Assembly: GCF_052056915.1 (NCBI RefSeq)
Contig: NZ_CP195119.1
Location: forward strand, 1,178,001-1,242,000
Direction of reading: 5' to 3'
DNA length: 64,000 nt
Source of the DNA: MTP4 sp052056915
GTDB lineage: Archaea; Halobacteriota; Methanosarcinia; Methanosarcinales; Methanosarcinaceae
Part shown: positions 28,201 through 36,336 of the stretch, in pieces
Layout: the number at the start of each line of letters is the position of its first letter
Numbering within the stretch: position 1 is the first letter of the stretch
Position numbers and translations under genes: made by a program
Notes under the pieces: model-generated
The model's database searches: none
What the model saw: only the letters and a program-made list of their open reading frames with translations
Told to the model about the DNA's origin: nothing

Positions 28201-28911
28201 TCGTTTGGTCTTGGTAGATTCATCTGTTTCTGTATTAGCAAGTTCTTTAAGAACCAAACCTTTGTCAAATAAGGCAGAAACAAACTCACGTTTGTTTTTT
28301 TTTCCAAAATTTTCGTTTGCCTTTTCAAAAGCTTCGTTTGCTTTTAATAGATACTCTTTTTTTTCATCACTTTTAAGAATTGAGATGTCATTGAAAGAAA
28401 GGCCTATAAAGTACCAATCATAAGGAGATTTCGGCTCAATCTCAACTACTTTTTTTAAATCACTAAGATATTTTTCTTTTAACTCCTAAAACTCTTTATC
28501 TCGTTGTTCCCCTTTTTCATATTTCCCATAATCACGACCCTTAAGAAAAGCAAGATCTTTAAAATAGAATTCATATGGATGTTCAGAGTTTGGTTTTATC
28601 TGTGTGGCTTTTCCAAATGCTTTGTCTGCCTCACTTTTATCTTTAAGTTCTTTGAAAGCTAACCCTTTATAATAAAAAGCAGCTATATTCTTTGGATCAA
28701 TTTCTGTTGTTTTAGTGAATTTATCTAATGCTTTCGAATACTCCCCAAGATCCCAGTAAATATGCCCTATCTGCTAATGTATATCTGGGTCGTTTTCATT
28801 TTTTTGGAGGTTCTCTCCAAAGGCATTTAGAGCTTTATGATATTCTCCTTTTTCGTAGAGATTTAAACCCTCATTAAATGATTCAGACTTTGAATTTTCT
28901 TTGCAATACAT
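25252..28911 (-). CDS. TPR-repeat membrane protein A with three in-frame TAG codons
   Basis: From the ATG at 28911 to the TAA at 25252 there are 1219 codons in a single frame, interrupted only by TAG at codon 46 (28776-28774), codon 142 (28488-28486) and codon 738 (26700-26698). There are no frameshifts, TAA or TGA. All four segments are TPR-like (for example YHKALNAFGENL, YSKALDKFTKTTEIDP, YEDAIEALKKA). The C-terminal module KPTWWEWWL, the membrane helices LLFVGIILFIFLMFLP and ILYSAFILTLLLLLLTP, and the tail match TPR protein C. Codon use is AT-rich. Read-through would yield a full-length membrane-anchored protein; without it only about 45 residues are made from the ATG. It may instead be a pseudogene. 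Confidence 0.65.
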
Positions 28912-28954
28912 AATCAGGGCCAGTATTTCCTAGTTAATTGAAAATTATATTTAT

Positions 28955-28964
28955 GATATATATA
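28955..28964 (-). promoter_or_regulatory. Possible TATA box of TPR gene A
   Basis: An AT-only stretch, tatatatat-like on the minus strand, lies about 45-55 bases upstream of the ATG at 28911. This would put transcription start near 28930. There is no clear ribosome binding site. Confidence 0.3.
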
Positions 28965-29175
28965 GTTATAAAAAAGATAACTTCTGATTCTAGTTAATAA
29001 ACATCTTTTCTAATATGTATAATATATGAAGAAAAGGAAGTTCCTGAATTGCTTTCAGTAAATTGCGGAGATAGAAAAAGAGAAAAATGGTTTTTAAGAT
29101 AAGTTTCATCGAAGCCTGATTTGAATGACAGGTAATTCAAGAGATTAAAGGCTTTTTAATTGAATGGCTCTCATT

Positions 29176-29361
29176 TTATTGTTTTTCGGCGGCAGGTTGT
29201 TTTTCCGCCGGCAGCTTAATAATCAGCCTGACATCCTTTAAAGTCAGGTTCCTTATGATTAGCTTTCTTCCTCCAGGTCCCTTTACCCTTAAATTCTCAA
29301 TTTTCATGTCCTTTATCGTGATGATTTTTGTCCTAACTTTCTTCATGTGTTTCTCTGGCAT
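29176..29361 (-). CDS. Small basic hypothetical protein
   Basis: A 61-residue, Lys/Arg-rich protein with regular strand-like periodicity (KIITIKDMKIENLRVKG, RKLIIRNLTLKDVRLIIKL) and a duplicated PAEKQPAAEKQ tail. A ggggt is positioned about 8 bases before the ATG at 29361. It lies between S27Ae and TPR gene A and may be real, but no family was recognised. Confidence 0.5.
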   Translation of the reverse strand: MPEKHMKKVRTKIITIKDMKIENLRVKGPGGRKLIIRNLTLKDVRLIIKLPAEKQPAAEKQ

Positions 29362-29656
29362 AGTTTTTTACCCCGTTCCTCGCCTGTCAGCTTTCTCCTT
29401 GCCGCAGGTCTTTGCCGGTACGATGTAAATATAATATTTAAGAAATAAACGGTTTTCCGTCTGCTGGAGCTAAATCATCCGGGATATAGATTTTTCTGAC
29501 AAAAATCGCCTAACTCGGAACACCGAGGTTTCGGACAAAATGTCCGGGCACCAAAAAATGTACTTCAAATTCAACTGAAAAATAAGTAAAAAAGAAGCCA
29601 CAGAAAATCTGTGGTTCAGATTGAGAAATAAGTTTGATGGGAATTCGTGAAACGAA

Positions 29657-29806
29657 TTATTTCTTGAATTCGGTGTAGCCGCACTTTCCGCAGGCAAGGC
29701 GGTTCTTGTGTTCGGCAAGGAATACACCGGGTCCGCACCTGGGACAGAACTGTTTGACTCTGGTTACGGAATCGCCTTCTACCTTGTAATAATCTTTGAC
29801 TGCCAT
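29657..29806 (-). CDS. rps27ae: 30S ribosomal protein S27Ae
   Basis: A 49-residue zinc-ribbon protein of the small ribosomal subunit. The sequence runs MAVKDYYKVEGDSVTRVKQ and then has two zinc-binding pairs, Cys21-x2-Cys24 (FCPRCGPG) and Cys39-x2-Cys42 (ACGKCGYTEF). This is the archaeal S27Ae without the eukaryotic ubiquitin fusion. The frame, from the ATG at 29806 to the TAA at 29657, follows S24e by 10 bases in the same operon. Confidence 0.95.
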   Translation of the reverse strand: MAVKDYYKVEGDSVTRVKQFCPRCGPGVFLAEHKNRLACGKCGYTEFKK

Positions 29807-29816
29807 TGCTCACACC

Positions 29817-30128
29817 TCACTCTTCGGTTGCGGCTTCTTCTTCTGCCGAGGCAGGAGCCGGGTTCCTCTTCAGGACGTATTCGTGTTCGATCTCTTTCAT
29901 GCGTGCTTCTTCCGCATAGAGCTTGGCGTAGCCCCTGGATTCCTGCATTCCGTATTCAGTGTCGACTTTCTGGATGACCAGAAGTTCAAGGGGAGCGTTG
30001 AGCATTGCTGCGAGCTTGTTTCTGATGTCGCTTCTGGAAGGAGTAGGACCTTCATATTTCACGGTGAAATCCAGTTCCCTTCTATTTAAAAGCACGTTGT
30101 TTTTATCTTCAATAATCTGTATGTCCAT
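29817..30128 (-). CDS. rps24e: 30S ribosomal protein S24e
   Basis: A 103-residue ribosomal protein. From the ATG at 30128 the protein starts MDIQIIEDKNNVLLNRREL, the usual S24e opening, and includes FTVKYEGPTPSRSDIRNKLAAML and TEYGMQESRGYAKLY. The longer frame starting at 30188 adds residues with no family support. The start overlaps the end of the DUF359 gene by 20 bases. An acidic, alanine-rich tail (ASAEEEAATEE) ends the protein. Confidence 0.95.
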   Translation of the reverse strand: MDIQIIEDKNNVLLNRRELDFTVKYEGPTPSRSDIRNKLAAMLNAPLELLVIQKVDTEYGMQESRGYAKLYAEEARMKEIEHEYVLKRNPAPASAEEEAATEE

Positions 30129-30696
30129 CCAATATTCTCCGTATATTGTATAATTCACTTTCCTGCTCCTGGCTGATGAGCTTCTCAAACAGGATCCTTA
30201 TTTCTTCCTTTTTGCTTTCCGTGACCTCTACGAAAACAACCCCTTCATCGGGCTGACCGTAGAGAACCACGGAGCCTAAGGGGGCCATAAGGATCACAGG
30301 AAGGGTTGCCAGGTCTTCTTCTCCCCGGACAAAGATCCGGAGAGCTTTTCCGGATACAAACGCTTCGGAAATGGAGTTGATCAACTCATCGGTGATGAGC
30401 CCTGCCGGATTTTCTACCGTGACTTCGGTGTAGTCCCCGTCCTTGTTCCTGGACGAGACATCTTCCGAGACAGGTTTTCTTTTTGTCCGGTTATCCACTA
30501 TGCAGAGGTCCGGAAAAATTCCGGCTTCGAGCAGGTGGAAGGTAGTAACATCTCCTACGGATATAAGTTTTGTGGGGTTTGCAAGCTTCCCGGCAAACTT
30601 TTCGATGGTATCCCTGCCCGAACCCCTGTAAAGTTTACCCAGGGGTTTTTTCATGAGTGGGCGAAGTTCCTTCGGAAGTTCGATGTGAACACTCAA
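30109..30696 (-). CDS. GTP-dependent dephospho-CoA kinase (DUF359)
   Basis: A 195-residue protein of family DUF359 (PF04019), identified in archaea as the GTP-dependent kinase for the last step of coenzyme A synthesis. Family blocks are ISVGDVTTFHLLEAG, DLCIVDNRTKRKP, NPAGLITDEL, RIFVRGEEDLATLPVI, APLGSVVLYGQPDEGVVFV. The start is TTG at 30696, supported by aaggtg about 9 bases upstream. The gene begins one base after the Spt4 stop and overlaps the S24e gene at its end. All genes from aIF2-gamma to S27Ae run the same way, as in other euryarchaea. Confidence 0.93.
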   Translation of the reverse strand: MSVHIELPKELRPLMKKPLGKLYRGSGRDTIEKFAGKLANPTKLISVGDVTTFHLLEAGIFPDLCIVDNRTKRKPVSEDVSSRNKDGDYTEVTVENPAGLITDELINSISEAFVSGKALRIFVRGEEDLATLPVILMAPLGSVVLYGQPDEGVVFVEVTESKKEEIRILFEKLISQEQESELYNIRRILDGHTDY

Positions 30697-30697
30697 A

Positions 30698-30883
30698 TCA
30701 GCGCACCTTCAAAGCAAATTTATCCGGGATGTCTACCCCGAGCTTTTTAGCGATTTCCGAGCGTTCAGGATCCAGGATAATAACAAGGCCGCTCCATTCT
30801 TCTGCGAGATCCGACGTCCCACAGATGGGGCAGGAATTTCCTTCCAGGATCCTCAAGCAGTGCCGACATACTTTTTCTGCCAT
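30698..30883 (-). CDS. spt4: Transcription elongation factor Spt4 (RpoE'')
   Basis: A 61-residue zinc protein that pairs with Spt5 to help RNA polymerase elongate. The motif CRHC (Cys6 and Cys9), then CPIC, and EEWSGLVIILDPERSEIAKKLG are characteristic. Adjacent to rpoE in the conserved order. Confidence 0.97.
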   Translation of the reverse strand: MAEKVCRHCLRILEGNSCPICGTSDLAEEWSGLVIILDPERSEIAKKLGVDIPDKFALKVR

Positions 30884-30926
30884 GGAAAATCAAATCCTCT
30901 TATATTTCTGCCTGAGTTATTCCTAA

Positions 30927-31514
30927 TCAGGCAGCTTCTTCTGCTGGTGCAGCTTCAGTTTGCTGCTTCTTTCTGCGGGCCTCTTCAAGCCACTGCAGTT
31001 TTCCAAGCGCAGTCTGGCGCATGGTTAGCCCGATCTTGCTTTCTTTTGGTTCTCTTTCGTTGATACTTACCGCTACGATCCGGCCCCTTACATGGTCACC
31101 CTCGGAAATGGACTTGCCTCCGCCTTTGGTGACAAGCCTTGCGTTCTTGGCATCATACGAAATAAAATCATCAGTGATCTGGCTGACGTGGAGCAGCCCG
31201 TCCATGGGCCCGATACCTACGAAGACCCCGAAACCGACAGCTTCCACAACTTCTCCTTCAATGATTTCTTGAAGTTCGGGGACAAACATGATTGCTTCAA
31301 ACGTCACGTCGTAGTAGACCGCCCCGTCTCCGACAAGGATATGCCCTTCTCCGATCTCGTCGATCTTGCATACTGCGACAAGGGAGCCAAGTTTCTTATC
31401 GACCTGCCCCTCAAGTTTTTCCCTTAACGCGTTTTTTACGGTAGGAGCCACATCTTCCCCGAGCAGGGTGGGAGGTATGCGGACCGTATCAACGAGTCTC
31501 ATCATTTTATACAT
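30927..31514 (-). CDS. rpoE: DNA-directed RNA polymerase subunit E' (Rpb7-like)
   Basis: The RNA polymerase stalk subunit, 195 residues from the ATG at 31514 (MYKMMRLVDTVRIPP, the standard opening; the frame from 31538 adds eight residues). The N-terminal RNP-like domain is followed by an S1 domain with EIIEGEVVEAVGFGVFVGIGP and GLLHVSQITDDF. A Glu/Ala-rich tail ends the protein. It forms a stalk with RpoF, located elsewhere. Confidence 0.97.
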   Translation of the reverse strand: MYKMMRLVDTVRIPPTLLGEDVAPTVKNALREKLEGQVDKKLGSLVAVCKIDEIGEGHILVGDGAVYYDVTFEAIMFVPELQEIIEGEVVEAVGFGVFVGIGPMDGLLHVSQITDDFISYDAKNARLVTKGGGKSISEGDHVRGRIVAVSINEREPKESKIGLTMRQTALGKLQWLEEARRKKQQTEAAPAEEAA

Positions 31515-31577
31515 CTGTATATCACCCGTAATAAACACAATCTTTGAAACGCAGGCACCGAAAACCCCGTTGGATTT

Positions 31578-31943
31578 TCAGGCCAGTTCCAGCCTGTTTT
31601 TCTGGCGCAGGATTACCACCGTGATTCCTTTTGCAGTCAACCTGCGCTTCAATCCTATATCATTGGTCAGGACAGCGGCTCCAGTTTCTCCGGCGAGCTC
31701 AAGAATTACATCATCCGCAGGCCCTCTGGCGTCTATCCGTTTGCACCTACCTGCCATGGACTTTGCGATCTTTGCAGCCATCCTGTCTGACCCTTTTTCC
31801 CGCCTTATGAGCTTTTCAATTTCAAATATAACCGCTTCCGGCACGAGGAATTCGTCAAACCCCAACCTACCCAGTTCTTCAAAGATATCAACTCCGAACT
31901 GGACAGGGATCATCAGCCCATTAGTATCAATTATAACTTTCAA
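31578..31943 (-). CDS. PIN-domain protein, probable RNase of Fcf1/Nob1-like type
   Basis: A 121-residue PIN domain. Acidic catalytic positions are seen in IIDTNGLMIP (Asp), AVIFEIEKL (Glu), and GPADDVILELA and LTNDIGLKRRL (Asp). The latter two fit the metal-binding site of PIN endonucleases. The location between aIF2-gamma and rpoE is conserved in euryarchaea and suggests an RNA-processing role. The start is a TTG whose bases overlap the aIF2-gamma stop (31940-31943). Confidence 0.9.
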   Translation of the reverse strand: MKVIIDTNGLMIPVQFGVDIFEELGRLGFDEFLVPEAVIFEIEKLIRREKGSDRMAAKIAKSMAGRCKRIDARGPADDVILELAGETGAAVLTNDIGLKRRLTAKGITVVILRQKNRLELA

Positions 31944-33166
31944 CTATTGATAACACCTACCCCGATAAGCCGCCAGCGGGAATCTATTCTCCTGCTGATT
32001 GCGACCCTTGCCCCAAGCGCTGCACAAATCGGGCGCTTGAGCAGCACCTCGGCTTCGCTTTTCCGGGCGCTGGTGACGACTCCTACGGTCGTGGCAGTCC
32101 CGATATTAAGCATGAGGGGTTCACTGGTCTTGATTTCGTTGATCTTTTCTTCCCTGGTAACTCCCACGACCCGTTCCAGCAGATGAAGTTCCATGGTGAA
32201 CTTGTGCCGGGTCTCAGGAAGGGTGCCGGGCACACCTGCGATCTGTCCTGTAAGGGAGTCACCTTTGGTAAGGGTCGGATCCAGCAGGGTTCCCACTGCA
32301 AGCAGTCCTCCGGGAGTTGCTTCTTCAACCCTGGTAGCCCCTGCGTGGACGGAGGAGACTTTTGTCATAATGGGAAGCCATTTCGTGCTACCTTCTGTGG
32401 TGACTTTAAGCCCTGGCCTGATTTCAAGTTCGGATCCCGGGGTCAGTACTCCTTCAGTCAGGGTGCCTCCTATGACCCCTCCGCGGATCTCTTCGACAGT
32501 GATCCCGGGCTTGTTGATGTCAAAGGACCTGGCAATCAGCATGTGGGCAGGCAGGTCCATCTTGTGGACAGGAGTCGGGATCTGGGTTTCCAGGGCATCG
32601 ATCAGGACATCGATGTTGATATTCTGCTGGGCCGAGATAGGGACAATAGGGGCATTTTCGGCAACCGTGCCTTTGACAAATTCCTTAATCTGATGGTAGT
32701 GTTCGATCAACCGTTCCCTTGGGACCAGATCGATCTTGTTCTGCACGATCACTATGTTTTCCATCCCCATGATGTCCAGGGCCATGAGGTGTTCCTTTGT
32801 CTGGGGCTGGGGACAGTCTTCGTTTGCGGCAATTACCAGTACCGCTCCGTCCATAATTGCAGCCCCGGAAAGCATGGTTGCCATCAAGGTCTCGTGCCCT
32901 GGGGCGTCCACAAAGGACACTGTCCTGTCCTCCTCCGTTTTTTCTCCACAGTTCGGACAGGTCTTTTCCACCGTATAACCCTGGGGAGTCGGGCAGTTCG
33001 GGCATTTCATGAACACTGAGTCCGCATACCCGAGCCTGATAGAAATACCTCTTTTTACTTCTTCACTATGCGTATCCGTCCACACGCCTGATAGGGCTTT
33101 GACAAGTGTGGTTTTTCCATGATCGACATGACCTACCATGCCGATATTTACACAGGGCTGACTCAA
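31940..33166 (-). CDS. Translation initiation factor 2, gamma subunit
   Basis: A 408-residue GTPase that brings initiator tRNA to the ribosome. G1 is GHVDHGKTT (residues 12-20), G3 is DAPGHE, G4 is NKIDLV. A zinc finger CPNCPTPQGY...CPNCG follows the switch region, as in all archaeal/eukaryotic eIF2-gamma. The length matches the family's ~410 residues. It heads the operon that continues to S27Ae. Confidence 0.98.
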   Translation of the reverse strand: MSQPCVNIGMVGHVDHGKTTLVKALSGVWTDTHSEEVKRGISIRLGYADSVFMKCPNCPTPQGYTVEKTCPNCGEKTEEDRTVSFVDAPGHETLMATMLSGAAIMDGAVLVIAANEDCPQPQTKEHLMALDIMGMENIVIVQNKIDLVPRERLIEHYHQIKEFVKGTVAENAPIVPISAQQNINIDVLIDALETQIPTPVHKMDLPAHMLIARSFDINKPGITVEEIRGGVIGGTLTEGVLTPGSELEIRPGLKVTTEGSTKWLPIMTKVSSVHAGATRVEEATPGGLLAVGTLLDPTLTKGDSLTGQIAGVPGTLPETRHKFTMELHLLERVVGVTREEKINEIKTSEPLMLNIGTATTVGVVTSARKSEAEVLLKRPICAALGARVAISRRIDSRWRLIGVGVINS

Positions 33167-33647
33167 TTTATAATTTCCTCCAGTTGAATGACGATAATCC
33201 GATATAGGACAAGTATAATATTTTGAAATATCTTCTATGAAATTCTTTTTTGGAAATTTCGGGTCTGAAATCTCCTTATGAAATTCTTTCTCTGAAATTC
33301 CCCTTTCGAAAATTTCCAGTCTGAAATTTCCTTTTCGAAAATTTCCAGTCTGAAATTCCCCTTTTGAAAATTTCCGGTCTGAAACCTCTTATGTAAGCGG
33401 GATTTGAAGTTGTTTTCCCGGATTTTTTGATTATCATCCGACCCGAGGATTCTATCTAAAAATAGACCCTCTCTTCAGCTCCGGTTCCCCGGCAAGGTTT
33501 CGGACCTTTGGGGTCGGAATTCCAGGCAAACTTTGAGAGTAAATTTTAGATTGTGATATGAATCTTGCAGATTCCGGGGATATTTTTTAAAGTTTACGGT
33601 GTCCCTGCACAATTCATATCTACTAATGCCGGAAAGCCTTAATAAAC
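33167..33647. other. Gap upstream of aIF2-gamma, with imperfect repeats
   Basis: Contains four to five diverged copies of a ~30-base unit (ctgaaatttcc...gaaaatttcc) between about 33252 and 33385. It should hold the promoter of the aIF2-gamma operon close to 33170-33230. No gene is visible. Confidence 0.55.
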
Positions 33648-34811
33648 TTATGTGACGATCAGATCTAGTTTCTCGAGCTCCAGGGCGCGTCTGATCTCAA
33701 AGGCAAGCCTTCTTCCCGTACTCATGGGTTTTCTCCAGAGAGAATTGCCGTAGGAGTGCCCGACGGACATATGGACATTGGTCCCGCCGCCGACCCTGGG
33801 CGCGACGTCATAGATATAGAAGTTCAGGTCCTTGTCCACGCAGGTCTGAAGGCAGAAGGGGCCGATAATTCCCGGAGCATAATGTTCCTGGGTAGCTTTT
33901 ACGAATTTTTCTCCCATCTCAAAGACCTTTTCCAGGAGAGATTCCCTGAGAGTCGCGGAGTTGTGCCCGCAGACCGTATATTCCGGGGTAAGCTGGTGCT
34001 CGGCCAGGCCCATCTGCTGGGGAGCCGGGAGCCGGACGTGCCCGTCAAGGCTGGTTTCAAAGCGCCAATCAACCCCGAGGAGTTCCAGTTTGCTCATTTT
34101 GGGTTCGATAGGGGAGTAAAACATGTCCAGGTTGAAAACCGGACCAATAATATACCGCTCGATCCTGGCATTTTCAAGGGCTTCCGGGGTAATGACTCCC
34201 TGTTTTATAAGAGATTCCGCCTTTTCCTGGTATTCCTTGAAGCTTGAAGCCGTAAAAAAACCCCTTTCCAGTTTCTTTACTGCGTGGGGGAGCTTAACCA
34301 TGACCAGCTCATCGATGTCTTCCGGATTTTCAATTTTTTCCGGGAAGGGGAGCCCTGCTTTTTCCAGGATCCAGTAGTAACTCTGCTGCTCGCTGCGTTC
34401 CTCACTGCGAAGCAGGTTCCGGCTTCCTACCAGGGGAACCCTGAAATTCTCTTCGATCTCGTCGATGCTGCAGTAGGAGGTAAAAGAACGGTTCGGGACA
34501 AAGAGCACACGGTTGTCAACCAGTTTCTGCTGGTTTTCAGGCAGGAGGATTTCATTGAACTTATTGAAAGTAACGGCTTCGTCCACGAGTCCCCGGGTGA
34601 CTTTCCCGTAGGGGTCTCTCTGGGCCTTGAAGTACTCAGTGTAGGTCTTCTCCCTGCCTGCCTGGCAGACGGCGAGGGTCTTGAAGTCCTCTTCGACGGC
34701 TCCGTCACAGACGTCAAGGCCTGAGTGGGAGGCAATGGTTCCTACCTTGACCTGATCAGCGTATGCATAATAGTCTTCAACAATTTCCTTAATTTCTTTC
34801 CTGTCAATCAT
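33648..34811 (-). CDS. purP: FAICAR synthetase-type ATP-grasp ligase (PurP)
   Basis: 387 residues from the ATG at 34811 (MIDRKEIKEIVEDYYAYA); the frame extends to 34886 but the added 25 residues resemble no family. PurP uses ATP and formate to formylate AICAR in archaeal purine synthesis. Seen here are VGTIASHSGLDVCDGA, NRSFTSYCSIDEIE, VKLPHAVKKLERGFFTASS, PVFNLDMFYSP, LELLGVDWRFETSLDG, GPFCLQTCVDKDLNFYIYDVAPRVGGGTN. Several paralogues of PurP occur in Methanosarcina, so this copy may be a related ligase rather than the main enzyme. Confidence 0.85.
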   Translation of the reverse strand: MIDRKEIKEIVEDYYAYADQVKVGTIASHSGLDVCDGAVEEDFKTLAVCQAGREKTYTEYFKAQRDPYGKVTRGLVDEAVTFNKFNEILLPENQQKLVDNRVLFVPNRSFTSYCSIDEIEENFRVPLVGSRNLLRSEERSEQQSYYWILEKAGLPFPEKIENPEDIDELVMVKLPHAVKKLERGFFTASSFKEYQEKAESLIKQGVITPEALENARIERYIIGPVFNLDMFYSPIEPKMSKLELLGVDWRFETSLDGHVRLPAPQQMGLAEHQLTPEYTVCGHNSATLRESLLEKVFEMGEKFVKATQEHYAPGIIGPFCLQTCVDKDLNFYIYDVAPRVGGGTNVHMSVGHSYGNSLWRKPMSTGRRLAFEIRRALELEKLDLIVT

Positions 34812-35210
34812 ATATAATGTCCCTCGGTTTTTCCGGAAATAGGGAATGATTCGTTTTATGAAGCATCTTGTATGAAAGGTAATCAAATCACGGATGATTC
34901 GACGGTCAAATCACGGATGGTCAGGTGACCGATGATCATGTAGTTGTGGCCAAAAGGCCAGTGATAAGGAATTCATTGCTGGAATTTACCGGCAACTCTC
35001 AAAGCGTGCCGGATTATTCGTATCAACGGGTATCCTGCATCAGTCAGGGCATGAATTTTCTCATTAACGGCTTTACCCATTAAAACCCTTTCTAATAACA
35101 GTAATCATTTATAAGTTGAGGGGTAAGGAAGATTTTACGTTTATTCTTCCCTTTTACTTATTTTATCTGACTCTTACGGCTTTTCAAAAAAGGGTTTTCG
35201 GAGTAGTTTT
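34812..35210. other. Gap between PurP and SpoIIM-like genes
   Basis: Has a duplicated 'tcaaatcacggatg' (two copies near 34878-34922) and no gene. The 34812-34886 part is an in-frame extension of purP that is unlikely to be translated. Confidence 0.5.
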
Positions 35211-36152
35211 TCAAATAATTCCCAGAAGCAGGGGTGTTATAAACGTTTCAATTACTGCGGCAACGAAAAGAAGGGGCACGATCCAGCGGAAGTAAAACCT
35301 TATCCCATCCTTGAATTCCCTTTTTAATTCAGTGGGTCTGCCTATAAGGGCAGCCAGGACCTGGTGGCCCAGACGAAGCCCGATCCCCGCTGCCAGGAAA
35401 ACCATGGGCAGTTCAATAATCCCATGGGGGAGGAGGGCAAGGAAGATAAAAAGCAGACCCTGTTCTTCAGCTACCAGGTGGGAGAGTACCCCTACCACAT
35501 AACCGTTGAAGGCTACGAAAAGGACAGGGAGGATCCCCAGGCCGAGCCCCATGACAAGGAAGAGCAGGCTTACGAAAGCATTGTTCAGAAAGATGATCAG
35601 CATGATCAATAAGGGATGTAAGTTCAGGATCCCTCCGAACTGGGCTTCGAATTCCTCCATGACCATCTCGGAGATTTCAGGGGTGCTTGCAGAATAGGCA
35701 TACCCTGCAAAAGCGGATGCAAAAAACACAAAGGTAATAATCAGGACGTAAGGCCGGATATGATTGACGTAGTTGAAAAAGCCTTCTTTACCGGACATAT
35801 CTCTTTCGGGTGTAGTGGTTACGGAACTAAAGCTCGAACTGGAACTGGAAACGGAACTGGAACCAGAACCTGTAGTTGAACCGGTGTTAGAATCAAAGGT
35901 GAAGCCGGAGTAGGAACCTGCGTCCCGTCCTAAACCGGGAGATCCGGCCTTTTCCCTTTCTGCACTTTCTTCCTCTGCCCCCTGTTCTGCCCTCATCTCT
36001 CTTTTCGATTCATCTAAGGGAACTTCTGCATTTTCTTCATTTGCCTTATTTGCCTTTTCCTTATCTGCCTTTTCCTTATCTGCCTTTTCCATATTACCCT
36101 GCGGATCAGCATCCGCTTCTGAATAATACTCTTCCCCTCTCTCCATATTCAT
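35211..36152 (-). CDS. SpoIIM/stage II sporulation M-like membrane protein
   Basis: The C-terminal ~195 residues contain five or six membrane helices in the SpoIIM/DUF95 pattern: FVFFASAFAGYAYS, LLIMLIIFLNNAFVSLLFLVMG, GLGILPVLFVAFNGYVVG, LPHGIIELPMVFLAAGIGLRLG and a last helix WIVPLLFVAAVIETFITPL. The conserved PHG-IxELP motif is diagnostic. The first 118 residues are hydrophilic: an A-D-K-E repeat (KADKEKADKEKAN) and a run of serines. Family members usually start near MSGKEGFFNYVN (ATG at 35798), so the extension may be non-coding or a cytoplasmic tail. It probably transports or organises membrane components. The function in archaea is unknown. Confidence 0.8.
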   Translation of the reverse strand: MNMERGEEYYSEADADPQGNMEKADKEKADKEKANKANEENAEVPLDESKREMRAEQGAEEESAEREKAGSPGLGRDAGSYSGFTFDSNTGSTTGSGSSSVSSSSSSFSSVTTTPERDMSGKEGFFNYVNHIRPYVLIITFVFFASAFAGYAYSASTPEISEMVMEEFEAQFGGILNLHPLLIMLIIFLNNAFVSLLFLVMGLGLGILPVLFVAFNGYVVGVLSHLVAEEQGLLFIFLALLPHGIIELPMVFLAAGIGLRLGHQVLAALIGRPTELKREFKDGIRFYFRWIVPLLFVAAVIETFITPLLLGII

Positions 36153-36259
36153 GTCCGGAATAACCCTCCCTCCTGTTTAATTTGCTTGCATTCCCCGCAA
36201 TCTGTTTGAAGTTCCATGCGCTGCAAAACGCTATTTTTCCTTTAATCCGCTCTAATTGT

Positions 36260-36310
36260 CTTCAACTTACCTTCAACTTACCTTCAACTTACCTTCAACT
36301 TGTCTTCAAT
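36260..36310. repeat. 11-bp tandem repeat, four copies plus part
   Basis: The unit cttcaacttac is repeated four times with a short fifth, in the gap between DUF63 and SpoIIM-like genes, 27 bases downstream of the DUF63 stop. Confidence 0.9.
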
Positions 36311-36336
36311 TTTTCGTTAGACTCTATTCTGTCCTT

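Noticed and set aside
25252..28911. Calling TPR gene A an ordinary pseudogene
   Set aside because: All interruptions are TAG and no frameshift, TAA or TGA was found, so I kept it as a coding candidate while stating that a pseudogene remains possible.
32183..33019. Plus-strand 278-codon frame
   Set aside because: Antisense to aIF2-gamma.
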